Source: Ahaetulla prasina (Eukaryota; Chordata; Lepidosauria; Squamata; Colubridae). From it: a DNA stretch of 64,000 nt. The position numbers and the translations under genes are program-made. The stretch covers positions 95,345,825 to 95,409,824 of the forward strand of contig NC_080543.1 in the NCBI RefSeq assembly GCF_028640845.1. The letters run 5' to 3'. Below the pieces are notes generated by a model. The model did not search any database and had not been told where the DNA came from. It saw only the letters and a program-made list of their open reading frames with translations. This document shows positions 46,621-58,859 of this stretch, piece by piece; positions within the stretch are counted from its first letter, which is position 1, and each line of letters starts with the position of its first letter.

Positions 46621-47250
46621 CTGTAGAAACTTTGTGACTGGGTAGGACTGCTGCTTTGCTGGATGTTGGAATGAGATAAGAAGAAAAGGCAGCTTACTTT
46701 TGGCCTTGAGGGGCAGCTATATTGTCATGAGATTGATGAGCTGACTGCTATTCAGAGCTGCTGTGGGGAGATTTTGAGTAAGCAGTCCCATTGGTGCAGC
46801 AAAGTATATCGGTGTTGGGGTCTCTGGGAGAACATCAATCTCCTCAGTAGCTACAGGACACGGGCACGGGAAAGGAGAAGAGACTAAAAGTATGCCACCT
46901 GTTGTGAATGGAGAAGCTGAAGAGAAGTTGGAGTGTGAAGTGTGCAGGGTAAGTATCCTTTGGGGAGAAAAGAATGGTCCACGGCTTCTCTGAAAGATGG
47001 GAAGCAAAGACTCAGAGGGATGAGCTCCACTCAAGATTCTAGAAGGCTGGGAAGAATCCATGTGGTTGCAGGTGACAGCTTCACCCAGACTTAAAGGGAA
47101 CAGAGGGAATTGGCTACCGCTACAGAAACTTTGGTTTTGGGGGAAAATTTGGCAGAAGACCCTGAGAAAGGTTCTTCCCCCTACACAGGCGGGTGTTTTG
47201 GCTGAGCTGGAGAAAGTCCAGTAACACTAAATACAGTCTAGTTCATTCCT
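46621..47250. other. Unidentified GC-richer intronic stretch
   Basis: Between a MITE and exon 4, with an open minus frame of 114 codons (46717-47061) rich in Ser/Pro/Thr and no recognised domain. It could be part of an unlisted LTR or other repeat. No splice-consistent role in VWA3B was found. Confidence 0.35.
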
Positions 47251-47685
47251 TCCTTAACCAACAATGTCCTTTAGCAAAGGAAATAAGTCTGCTAGGGTAA
47301 CTTTCTGTAACAAATTCTTCCCACAGAAGAGAGATCTTACATTGAACCCAGATCTACTGAGGCAAGCTGTAGCAAAAGAACAAGGGAAGGTGAAAAAGCA
47401 TAATTTGAGCGAATAACTAGTTATTGAATCAGTATATATGTATGTATGCTAATAAGTAATAACTTCTTGACTTCCCCAGTTTAGCTCTGTTATTTGTTGT
47501 CATGTTCAGAAGTAGATTGCAAGTAAAACCAGCAAGTCATAGGGAGTTTTATTCTAGAATTCAGACTGTTTCTACAGATTTACAATTTGTAGATTGATCT
47601 CTAAATAGATGGGCACCTATTGAGAATGCTTCCCATCAAACTGTTCATAAATCAAGTCCTTTGCAATTATGAATTCATAAAATAC

Positions 47686-47802
47686 CTGCCACTCTTTTAG
47701 ACTTCTCAAATTCTATGAGAATTTTCTCTATCTGGATTAAGATATTCTTGGCTTCCTCTAGTTCCCTCCAAATCAGGTAGACATCTTCTCTGACACCAGT
47801 TC
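47686..47802 (-). CDS. VWA3B: VWA3B-like exon 4 of window, helical linker
   Basis: 117 nt. The acceptor is aaatgcag and the donor GGCAG before gtatttt. It encodes REDVYLIWRELEEAKN followed by ILIQIEKILIEFEKSKRVA, a strongly amphipathic charged helix of about 35 residues, probably coiled coil. Phase 1 in and phase 1 out. Placed between the two VWA-like domains. Confidence 0.9.
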
Positions 47803-48223
47803 CTGCATTTGAGGGAAGGTATAAAAGCACAGAAAAAAGATTAGATAACACCAACTCAAGAGTTTCTCTAACCTTTCAAAATCTTTAAATATTGTTGCAC
47901 TTGATAAGCCAAGGGCAGCTATAACCCCTTTTGAAAGAGCTTATTCATGGCTATGTAATTCTGGGGAGCCAATTCTATGCTGGATTCGTATATCATGAAA
48001 ATAAATAAAACCCTTTTCATTTCAGGATTATCGCCCTTTAGCACATTATGCAAAGACCTAACTCCCTGCGTAAGGCTTTAATGCTTGGAAAGGTGGGAGG
48101 AAAGAGAAGAGGAGGAGAACCAACAGCAAGCTGGGTGAACTCATGGAAGTGGAAACATCTGGAAGGTCTAACATTGGAAGATCTGAAGGACCGTTTTAGG
48201 GACTGATTGTCATGAAGAAAATC

Positions 48224-48458
48224 CAGGGGTGAAATTCAGCCCGTTCTATCTGGCTCAGGCGAACCAGTAGTGGCAGCTGCGGGAGGCTCTGCCCACCAGC
48301 ACGGACATCATGACGTCACTTTTTTGCAATGATTTTAAGCCTCTGTGCATGCACAGAAGGCTTTGTGCTGCAGGGATGATGGTGCTGGCGAGCGAAGCAA
48401 GCGAGCGCCGCACACACATTTACGAACCAGTAGGAAAGGCACGTGAATTTCACCCCTG
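48224..48458. mobile_element. hAT-type MITE, perfect 8-bp TSD
   Basis: 235 bp, ends caggggtgaaattcagc and gtgaatttcacccctg, flanked by agaaaatc on both sides. It lies 74 bp from the microexon at 48533. Confidence 0.9.
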
Positions 48459-48532
48459 AGAAAATCTATGTGCTCATTAATAGTTCATACTGATTTAATG
48501 TCACATAATCATTAATTTAATTAATTACTTAC

Positions 48533-48556
48533 CTGTCTCTGAATTGTGGCCAAAGC
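48533..48556 (-). CDS. VWA3B: VWA3B-like 24-nt microexon
   Basis: 24 nt between an acceptor ending ttttataaaag and a consensus donor ACAG|gtaagt. It reads through as GFGHNSET with one split codon at each side, keeping phase 1 to phase 1. Because 24 is divisible by three, skipping it would keep the frame (exon 2 joins exon 4 equally well). The strong donor and matching phase support it; its length leaves real doubt. It lies 13.1 kb below exon 2. Confidence 0.6.
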
Positions 48557-49205
48557 CTTTTATAAAAAAATATCAAAGATTATTTTAACATGTATTTAAC
48601 AAATCTCAAAGATGGTGAAACCAACCAGACATCCAGGTTATTCAAGCATATTCTCTTAAAAGAATGAAACTGGGAATGGAACCAAGTGAGGGGAAAGGAG
48701 AGGTATCACTGTTGTTGTTATGTTTTTCCTATGCAGTCCCATGTAAGCTGAGGAAAGTGCAGTTTTTCAAGACAGTATGGAAAGGGATGGTGTGTGCCAT
48801 GAAGTAAATAGAAACCATCCTCTCCAAGATTCTTTCACACAGCTCCCAACAAAGAAGTACTTTCTATGAAGAAAATGAGTCCCTTTAGATCAATTCTGAA
48901 ATATCCGGTCTTATTGGGAATTAAGAATTGTCACTCTGTACTTCCACCTCTATGGTGTCTCCTAGAGACCACTTTTGCTCTCTCTTAATGTAAATGTATC
49001 ACTACCATTCATTCCAATGCTTCAAGCCTCAAAATCTCCCAAATATGTGAGTATTACTGCAGTGAATAAAAAACTAACCCTCATCAATGTACACAGCACA
49101 GAAAAGTGCCAGACATACAGGAATCACGAATGCAATATAATTAAGGAATTGATAATGCAATATAATTATGTTTATATAATGCAGATGAATGTTATTCCAC
49201 AAACA

Positions 49206-49250
49206 CTTGATTCTCTCTCTCTCTCTCTCCCTCTACCTCCTTCCACATGA
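49206..49250. repeat. (TC)n microsatellite
   Basis: A short run of tctctctctctctctc passing into ccctctacctcc. Confidence 0.85.
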
Positions 49251-52200
49251 GACCAAGAAGCAATGCCCCATGGAAATTGAACAGACAAGCCTTATCAACA
49301 ATGGTGAGCATTTTATTGTGAACCTATATGAATTATTTAGAAAATATTGGAAAAGAGTGTTTCACTAATATGAATAAGATGAGCTATGAAAAGAACATTG
49401 CTTGGAAAGCAGATGCAATGTTCAATTAAATATACTTGAATAATATGCTATTCTATTGGCTTTGTAAACCAATCAGATTAAATAATCAGCACAGCCTTAT
49501 GTGGTGCAGTAACCATTTTGTTCCCTTCAGTGCCAAAATAATGTCAAGTTTTATGATGCTGCAGTGGCACTGCAGTTGGTGTGAACCACGTCATGAACTG
49601 ATTTGCTAGCACAGCAGATTTTAGAGAGGGCCATATGTCAGAGATTTGGCAGCAATGGGTTCCTGCTGTCATTAATATAACTCAATAGAAATAATGCATG
49701 CATAATTTTCATAAACCCCAGAACAATTCTAAGAGAAGTAGTAAAGCTATTCTCAGTCTTCCATTTTCACTTTTCATTGTGCATTTTTTTGTGTTATTGT
49801 ATACTGCCATCTCCTGGGACTTTCCTATATTTCCTTCATTTGAATGAAAAACACTGAAATGAACATAAACTAACTGAATATATATTTTAACAAATGGAAG
49901 GACCTCATCCATTTCATTTATTACGATTTTTTATTAGTAAAAATAAATGAAATTAAGTACAATGGCCATACTATTAATACATTTTTCAATTCTGAATCCC
50001 AAAGGATAATTTACAAGTACCAGTTTCTTAAAAATCTCATGTTTAAATGAAAAAAGGCAAAGCAATTAGAATCACTTTGCCTGAAGCCTTATACCATCTG
50101 ACCTAGGATAAAATCCACAGAAATCAACATATGATTCTGAAAAAAAAAATAGGGGTGAGATTACACAGTATTCAAGAAGGACATTCATATTCCAAAGAAA
50201 TAAGCTGATCCCACTGTATGTATGAATATGTGTGTGTGAACGTGTTTGTGTGAGCGTGTTACATGCCTATGGCCGCCCATCTCAAAACACTAAGTCTGGG
50301 TAATGTATAAAGATTAAAAATCAAGAATTCTCAACAGTAATCCATGGCACCCAATGCATCTCAACCATAAAAACCACATCAACAGCAGAATAGACTTAAT
50401 CTCAAATGTCTGGGGAAATAGCCAAGTATAAAGGCTTATGAAAGGCTAGTAGGGCCACAGCCATCCAGCTGTCTGGGGAAGATGCTGCCACTGAAAAGAC
50501 CTAACTCCAGAGCCCAACAAGATAATATGGTTTCATGGTTGGGTGGGGGGAGACCCAAAGTGTGTTCTCTTGAGTAGATCTAGTGAGGGGAGAAGAAACA
50601 TGTGTAGGATGCAAACACAGAAAAGATTCTTCCTTAATTGCTACCTGTGTTTCAGAGAGTGGGACTTAGAAGGCCCAAGAGAAAGATTTTATTGTTCAGG
50701 CAAGTTGAAGTGGCCCTTAATTTGTCTTACAGCCATGAAAGAAAGAAAAAAAATCACTGCCCACACTTGTTCCTTTATGCAAAGCACTTCTAGAGAAACA
50801 AAGCTACCCATGGGAGAATATATAATTATCACAGAAGGCAGAATACCAAGTTTCAAGGCGGATAATTATACTTAAAGCCAATATTTGAGAGAAATTCTCC
50901 TGCCTGGTTTCTTAAGCAATGTTGTTTTTAAAAATTAATTGTCTTAACCAAAAGAATACAGATTAGTTTTGGCTGAAAACAAGTAACAATGTTAATGCCT
51001 ATTAAAAATGTTTAAATTCTCTTTTGAAGAAGCATTGTCTTTCCCCTTGTTGGGGGTGGGGGGGTGGACTTAATTATCAGAAGCAGAGACAAGGACTGCA
51101 ATATTGCATACATGGCAAATGTCTACCCAGTTCTAACATAAGAAAGCATGGTTTTCTATTATGAGTAGAAGTTGACACAAGTCCCAGTCTCATGAACTCT
51201 GTCTCCTCTTTTCAAATAACAAGCGATTTAACTTCCACTCCTGTTTTTTTAAGCCAGGATTTTCTGTGTTTTTCAGTGTATGAGAAACAAATTAGTCTGT
51301 ACAAAATGCTATAAAGCAATTGCACAAGATATTTAACTTAAATCAGATTTTATGGATTGATAGATTAATAGATCTAGTACCCTAGGTACTGTTTAACATT
51401 AAATCCAATTCAAATAGTGTCACTGCTATTGCACTGGGAGGGGGCAAGTCACAATCCATGAACTATGATATCACAGCATGTATGCCTCACAATTCACATA
51501 TCTGCACCTGGCATTGGATTACAAATAGGACAGCATTTGCATAGTGGTGTCATGGTGCATATCTTATCATCGTAGCTTTCTGCCAATGGCCATGATCATT
51601 GCATTTGTAGCTCTTAACTCTGTATGATTGTCTGTGATGCATCAATGATTATTGTTTTTATAAATAGTTTTGAGAACTGGATGGGACTGAAAAGAATTGC
51701 ATTTTTCAAGTAAGAGAAAATTGATATTGTGCAAGGGTGAAAACAGTAATTAAAAGCTAAACTGCATAGCTATTTGTATTATGCACAGCCTAAGTATTTA
51801 CATACACCAAATATTACATTCCCAAGACATATATTTCTTTATTAAAACTGAATGAATTACACAATAGTTTCCTGTCCAAATTTTGCAATCTTCTGATCAT
51901 ATACATTTTCATATTTTAAACTTAAGTTCAAGAATCTTGAAATATATATTTTCCTAAAAGAAAAGGTTAGAACATGTCAAAATAAATTTCATTTGCATGT
52001 CATTTCATTTCTATCATAGAAAACAAATCCTCAAATACCAATATTTACCACCTAAACACATAGGCAATCTCCCAAGAGACTTGGATCATCATTCCTCTCA
52101 TTAACACTTTCCCAAGTTTTGATCCTCTCTGTAAACTTATCTCAGGAAACCTATACTTCATAATAAGTTATCAAGGGTATGGATTTCATCATTAAGAACC

Positions 52201-52570
52201 AGTCAACAGCTGCTACAAATGTGGGAAATGAGCACTGCTAGCTGTCTTTATCACCATTACTGCTTACAGCTTAGCTGCTTCTGAGATCTACCCAGAGTTC
52301 TATTGAAGAAAAAGATTTTTTTTATTACCATCCCAATGACAGAACACAGAATTGTCTCAATGGCAAATATAACAATACAAGCTATTTTCTCTCACACTTA
52401 ATTAATGGGATTTGCTCTCCAACAATTCAGTAATGGCCAAGAGTTAACAGTTAGGATCATTTGTATCAATGGCAGTAAATTAAGAACCAGGTTTTGAAAG
52501 AGAAGGCAAAACAAAGGGGATACACTCACTATAAAGGTTGTCTTTGAAATACGTAGACAGCACAAATCTA
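49251..52570. other. Large intron, no feature recognised
   Basis: Part of the 13.1-kb intron between exons 2 and 3. AT-rich, with no frame resembling a known protein and no clear repeat boundaries. Confidence 0.45.
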
Positions 52571-52580
52571 AGGATATTGA

Positions 52581-52847
52581 TGGTCTCCGAGCTTGTTGTT
52601 CAGTTTCTGAATGTTTCATCACCAGGCTAGATAACATCAGCAGCAGAATTTTGGTTGAAGTCTTGTTTCAGTTCTCTTCTGCTTTTATAGGTCTTAAGTG
52701 GTCAGTTTGACTGAATGACCATGTAAGACCTATAGACCTATAAAAGCAGAAGAGAACTGAAACAAGACTTCAACCAAAGTTCCGCTGCTGATGTTACCTA
52801 GCCTGGTGATGAAACATTCAGAAACTGAACAACAAGCTCGGAGACCA
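52581..52847. repeat. Long near-perfect hairpin repeat
   Basis: Arms of about 115-125 bp (52581-52696 and 52724-52847) are reverse complements with few mismatches: tggtctccgagcttgttgtt against aacaacaagctcggagacca. The spacer also pairs (ggtcagtttgac / aatgacc). Related to the fold-backs at 5442 and 30185. Confidence 0.92.
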
Positions 52848-53189
52848 AACCACCAACATCTACCACCCTAGTACATTTCTAAATCTAAGGATGTGTAAAT
52901 AATATGCATTAAAAATGAAAGTGGTAATTCTTGATTATTCCAAATGAATAAAATCAGAACCTTTTCAGCAGTCATTTTAATTCGTTTCTTTCACTTTAGA
53001 AGTTATCTATTCAACATTTAACTTGCATACTGTATATTGTATTGGAATGACACCAAATCTCTGGAAATTTTTGTTTGATTCCCATATCTGTCTTGATATA
53101 GGAACCAATTCTCATACATTAAATGGATAGCAAAGGCCCTTCACATTGTATTGCCACCAGTATGCTCACACCCAATCCTGAAAGCATTT

Positions 53190-53730
53190 TTCCTTTATTT
53201 ATTTATTTTATTTATTTTATTAAATTTTTATACCGCCCTTCTCCCGAAGGACTCAGGAGAAGGACCTACTCCTGGGGGCCGCCAGCTGACACTGTTTGGC
53301 AGACGGCACCCTGAGGAGACCCTCTCTGTGAGAGCGTACAGCCAAGATAAAACACGAAATATATACAATTAAAACATTTAAAACCTAGCAAATTACAAAA
53401 AGGCTGATAATTAAAATTTAGTTTTAAAATTTTAGAAATATTAATAAAACCCCGAATTAAAATTTAACACTATTATGCCAGTCCCGCTTGAATAAATAGG
53501 TGTGTTTTTAGCTCACGACGGAAGGTCTGAAGATCAGGCACTTGACGTAAGCCAGGGGGAAGTTCGTTCCAGAGCGTCGGTGCCCCCACAGAGAAGGCCC
53601 TACTCCTGGGGGCCGCCAGCCGACACTGTTTGGCGGACGGCACCCTGAGGAGACCCTCTCTGTGAGAGCGTACGGGTCGGTGGGAGGCATAAGGTAACAG
53701 CAGGCGGTCTCGTAAGTACCTGGGATAACT
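53190..53730 (-). mobile_element. LINE-like 3' end with internal direct repeat
   Basis: Starts with a ttatttattttatttatttt tail (minus-strand poly(aaat)), then taccgcccttctcccgaagg and a GC-rich body. A segment of about 75 bp (cctactcctgggggccgcca to ctctgtgagagcgtac) occurs twice, at 53264-53339 and 53598-53672. No RT frame is left. Clade uncertain. Confidence 0.6.
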
Positions 53731-54055
53731 TTGAAAACAACTTCTGTGAAATCTGCTTCCTTAGATATTTTGCTTGCTCACTATATAGTCATATGAGCTA
53801 TAGCAGTCCCTGAAGACTGATCCAAATTGTTTCAACCGATGGTTGCTAGAATTTAGTAAGCTGTCTTTTCTCTTGCTGCCCATCATGGAATTATGGAAAG
53901 TTACAAAATTATATCAAAAACACCTGGAAAAGAAAATTACTGAGTTCTTTGAAAATCAGAAGTTCAGCAAATAAATAAATGAAGCAGCTCAAGGTCACTT
54001 CTATGTACAAAACTACAGTGTTTATTTAATAAACTATATTAAATAACATATAATT

Positions 54056-54465
54056 ATTACCCCTCACATCCTGGGCATAAACTATTTCAACTCCTCCCCT
54101 CAGGACACCACTATAAAGCACTGCATACCAAAACAATTAGACACACAGACAATTGTTTCCCTCATGCCATCACTCTGCTAAACACATAATTACCACAGCA
54201 CTCTTTTATGCCTAAGGATATCTAATCATGTAATAGAGCTGTATTAATATAATACTTCTCACCTTTCCTATTACCGACTCTTATTGGTATCTTATGACTG
54301 TCATTTTGTTGGTTGTATCTTATAATTTATGATTGTGTCTTATGATTTATGATTTATCACTTTGTTACTTGTATGTATACTGAGAGCTTTCACCTTGAAG
54401 ACAAATTCCTTGTGTGTTCAATTACACATGGCCAATAAAAAATATTTTGTTCTGTTCTATATTGT
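54056..54465 (+). mobile_element. LINE 3' end (L2/CR1-like, snake1-type), diverged
   Basis: Contains cccctcacatcctgggcata, ccatcactctgctaaacaca and the tail ttccttgtgtgttcaattac / ggccaataaaaaatatttt. Same family as 58860-59647; its 3' end (tgttctgttctat) is a worn version of the pentanucleotide tail. Confidence 0.75.
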
Positions 54466-55772
54466 CAGATAAAATGTGTTGGATGTGTAAGTCAAATTTC
54501 TGTGTTAAAATGCTTAAACTGTTCGAAGTTGCATCGAACTACAAGATAGGTGGCGAATAGCTTTAATAATTAATATTTAGTCATCTAAGGTTCTATTAGA
54601 TGTTTGATTTATGCCATCATAAACTTTTTAGAACAACAAATCAAATTCTATCTTCTGTTAGCATCAACACACTACACTTGCTATGTACTCACTCTTTCAA
54701 TTTAAATATTTTATACCAACTTTATTTTCCACACTTTAAACAAAGTATTGTATATTAGAATGCAAATGCTGTTCTTTTTAAGCACACTGGAGGGGGAAAA
54801 ATAAAATGAAGACAAAAGTGTTGTTCTGATCTCTTTTCTGCTGGTGAAAAGCTCTCACACAGTTATAACTAGGAATTACGTCATAACTACAGCAATAATG
54901 CCAGCTAAATGCCCAGGATTATTTGTATTCCCATTTAATGTGTTAATAAGATGCAGCATACTGAGCATTTCTGAAGATTACTACACTTTGTAGCTGATTG
55001 AAACCATGCCACAATTCACTCATAAAAAGAAAGGCACAGAAATAATTTCAAGATTTCTCAGCCCACCTATTGAAATATAAACCGGGTACCTAGAGAGAAG
55101 CAGATGGAAAGCTTCCCTCTAACAGCAAAAGTCAGTACAGAAACATAGTTGGATATAGGAAATTATTAAACAGCTGCTGAATCAAAATTAAGGGGAATTA
55201 GAAAGGTATCTCTGTGAAAAGCTTCATAGTCCTGAACGATTTTGAAGAAAAAAAACAAGAAATTCATATCCTTTCTTCTTATGTCAACTGTATGCAATTT
55301 TCCTTTGTTCTCACCTTTCCAAAATCTGCAATTTACTCTTGTGATCTGGGGGCTGGAGAAAATCAACCGAGCATGCAGAGTTAATTTCTCTCTACCTGTT
55401 TGGGAAAGCTTTAATTAGCTTATCTATCGAACAAGGATTTTGATAAACCTTTGAGCATGAGCCCTCACAAGACAGCTGATGATAAAAGGGAGAACGAAGA
55501 TGAATGCAAGCAGTAAAAATAGCATCAACCTAGGGGTTAGCAATAAATCAAAAAATATTTGGAGGATTATTTTTTAAAAAAGAAAAGATCATTGGGGATC
55601 ACTTGAAGTCCACATCATCAAAGGGAAACAATGGCACAAAAGTCGAAGGCTGTTCATCTACCTCTATCATACTGCAATACATAAAAACAGCCGCTTCAGC
55701 TACTCAGAATCAAGCGGGGTACGCTATGTTCAAAGAGCAAAGACCCATAAAATTTGCTCCTTAATTACCCAA

Positions 55773-55935
55773 TTATTTTTATTTTATTTATTTTTATTTA
55801 TTTAGAAAATTTATATTGCCACCTTCTTGCACATGGCGACTTAAGGTAGCTGACAAGGATATAAAAATAGTATATACAAGAAATAAAAAGAAAAATAATA
55901 AAATAATAAACCCCCCAATCCCCACCCAATTTTTC
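55773..55935 (-). mobile_element. LINE 3' tail fragment
   Basis: Tail of tttattta repeats followed by attgccaccttcttgcacat and cttaaggtagctgacaagg. Only a 3' end remains. Confidence 0.5.
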
Positions 55936-56116
55936 TAGGAAAGGGAGGAATGTTCTAACCTAGATATATCCATGTTTTGGGGGGGGGGAATAGAACTCCG
56001 GTTTAAAAAGCTTTCTCCTAAAAAATTGCAATCTGACTGCACATCCAACTCATTTTGTTCAAAGCTTCTTGACTCTGTTTCAAATCATCTGTAATTTTCT
56101 CATGATGGTGATTTCT

Positions 56117-56227
56117 TTTTTTTTTAAATAGTATTTATTGACGTTCCAACATTTAAAACACAGTACAAAAGTATAACACACAAAGAAAGAAAAAACATAA
56201 AAGAACAACAACATAACAAAATTTGTT
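56117..56227 (-). mobile_element. Very short 5'-truncated L1 insertion
   Basis: 111 bp beginning with a T-run (tail on the minus strand) followed by aaatagtatttattgacgtt. Flanked by a perfect 15-bp duplication atgatggtgatttct at 56102-56116 and 56228-56242. Confidence 0.85.
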
Positions 56228-56340
56228 ATGATGGTGATTTCTAAACAATCAGAAATAATGCTTCCTCTTTGGGCCAACTGTGGAAAGTAAATGCTTCTTG
56301 GATTACAAAAAAATGCCCACCAAAAGTTAGTGTGTTATGA

Positions 56341-56560
56341 GAGCCAATTTGGTGTACTGAAGTGACTAAGGCACCAGGCTAGAAACCAGGAGTCCATGAG
56401 TTCTAATTCTACCTTGGATAATAAAGCTAGCTGTGTGATCATGGACCAGTCACTCTCTCACAGCCTTAGAAAGCAGGTAATGGCAATCTAATTCCAAAAT
56501 CTTGCTAAGAAAAACTGTAGGGACTGCTCCAAGCGATTACCAGCAGTCAAGGCTGACTTG
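56341..56560 (+). mobile_element. tRNA-derived SINE (MIR/ACA-like) with head
   Basis: tRNA-like head: A-box-like ttggtgtactgaagtgacta aggc, and a B-box-like gagttctaattct, then gctagctgtgtgatcatgga and ccagtcactctctcacagcc. Other copies keep only the 3' part. Confidence 0.7.
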
Positions 56561-56564
56561 GAGG

Positions 56565-56570
56565 TGCGCG

Positions 56571-56621
<51 letters not shown>
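56565..56621. repeat. (CA)n microsatellite
   Basis: gcgcgtgcgcgcacac passes into about 20 CA units. Confidence 0.95.
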
Positions 56622-56622
<1 letters not shown>

Positions 56623-56950
56623 GCTGTATATAGGTTGGCCATCCCTGTTAGTCTTTTATTCTCAGTGGTCTCTAATGGTGGATTAGGCAGTATCCCTACC
56701 AGAGAAATTCAAGCATTCATAAGGAATTCTGACATCCTTAACCAACAAAGAAACACCATCTATACAGCTTGTCTGTCAGAATCAGACCAGAATTTAAAAT
56801 GGCCCCCTGAGCCTATAAAAAGGCCCTTTGGTAAGAGAGAAGAATATATTTACCCTTTTTCTCTTTAAATGTGTTCCCCTTTTTCCCCCCCTTTATTTAT
56901 GCCAATTGCTCAGAGAGGTTTGAGAATTGGGCAGCCTTACAAATCTAATA

Positions 56951-57318
56951 CAGTTAGTCCTCAACTTACAACCACAATTGAGCCCAAAATTTCTGTTGCT
57001 AAGCGAGACAATTATTAAGTGAATTCTGCCCCATTTTATGACCTTGCTTGCCACAGTTGTTAAGTGAATCACTGCAGGTGTTAAGTGATTCTGGCATCCC
57101 CACTGACTTTGCTTGTCAGCAGGTTGCAAAAGTTGATCACCAGACCCTGGGACACTGCAAACAACATAAATATGAACCAGTTGCCAAGCATCTGAATTTT
57201 GAACATGGGGATGCTGCAACAGTCATAAGTGTGAAAAACAGTCATAAGTCACCTTTTCAGTGCTGTTGCATCTTTGAATGGTCACTAAATGAACTTTTGT
57301 AAATTGAGGACCACCTGT
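56951..57318. mobile_element. TIR element copy
   Basis: Starts cagttagtcctcaacttaca and ends gtaaattgaggaccacctgt. Interior matches the copies at 28836 and 59668. Confidence 0.75.
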
Positions 57319-58670
57319 ATATCAATCAGGGGAGCACTCATCTTTTCTAGCTTAGGCACTGCCATTGCATGTTCAATTTGTCATATCATTCCACCCATCC
57401 AGTCACCTTTTTAGGGCCTTTCCCCATTGCCGCTACCAATCTATCATTGAGTCATGGGGAAACTATAATAGCACGAAATTTGCTGTCTCCATTGACAGGT
57501 CTTGTCCAGCTTCTATTGCATCTCTTTCAAGCCATTACCAAAAAACTTACAAAGTAAATGTCATGCTTAGAACCATTAATGAGCCAAGACTAAAGCACCA
57601 TAGTTCCCTGAGATATCTGTAATAAAAAATCTGGACCCAACACTCCCCTCCACAAAAAAAAAATGATATTGTAGGGATGGAAATGTTACAAAAAATGGAC
57701 AAACAAAATAATTAGCAAATAAAGCAGCTTTTCTTTATACGAGAAGCTACAACATCAATGCAAGAGCCTGAAAAAAGATGATACTCTGTAAGTAGATTCC
57801 CTGTTAAAGTTAGTAGGATTCTTAAAGCAGCTGTCATTTTTATTCAGGATCCCTTGGATAGCTCAAAAAAAAATGAGCTGCTGATGAATTTTGCAAAAAT
57901 ATTGTATTTGCAGATGTTCCAGATTGCGTCTTCTGAAAAAAAAGCTTGAAGAACGTGCAATCTTAATGTGGTTGCCTGAGCTGTTGTTAAATAAGTGGCA
58001 TTTGCAAATGATCTATGTGAAATCACAGTGTTCATAACAGGAATTGCTTAGCTCTTTTCACTCCAGATAATTTTTTTATTAACATACACAATTTGGCAAC
58101 CAATTCTTTCCGTTCTGGAAACTTCTACACATTCACTTAAAACAGACTTAGAGAATATACAAATGATCTCTATTTTGAAACAGGTTCACTTTCTCAGAAA
58201 AAAAATATTAATTTCACTCTTCCCTAAAACACAGGAAATAGGGGGCGTTCTGCTGAAATAACTGAAAAATGGTACTGAAATAACACCTTTTTTTCCCATA
58301 CAGCAAATTGCTTTGCGATTTATAAAAATGTTCATTTACATTATTATTCAGCATTTTAGCTCTTGTTTATGACACTATCTATATTTTATAAAATGCCCAT
58401 CAGAAGCAGCAGTCTTTTCAATTTTTTTTTATTTCTCCCTTGGAAAGTACCAATAAGTATAAAAGCAGACATATGATGATTTTAAAATATATACAGCGGT
58501 AGCTCAATCAAGGCAGGTTTCTCTATATTTCACGAACTGCAACTGTGGTTGCATCAATTTTGGGCTCAGTTGTGGTACATTAGTAAGTCAGGGATTACCC
58601 TGTATCTTGTGTGAATTAGTAGGAGCTTAAACCATCAAATTCCATGTACTGCATGCATACACTTTATAGA

Positions 58671-58806
58671 CAGTAGTGGGATTCAAATAATTTAACAACC
58701 GGTTCTCTGCCCTAATGATTTCTTCCAACAACCAGTTCACCAAACTGCTCAGAAAGTTAACAACCGGTTCTCCTGAAGTGGTGCGAACGGCTGAATCCCA
58801 CCACTG
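58671..58806. mobile_element. hAT-type MITE
   Basis: 136 bp with ends cagtagtgggattca and tgaatcccaccactg (perfect inverted ends), two caaccggttctc motifs, and an 8-bp flank repeat with one mismatch (tttataga / cttataga). Confidence 0.87.
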
Positions 58807-58859
58807 CTTATAGATAAAGACATCCGAACCTGAAAAGTTCCTGCTATTGGATTCATTGA

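Noticed and set aside
53123..53372. Plus frames ending PSPEGLRRRTYSWG-like
   Set aside because: They lie across a LINE tail and its GC-rich repeated block; the opposite strand repeats it.
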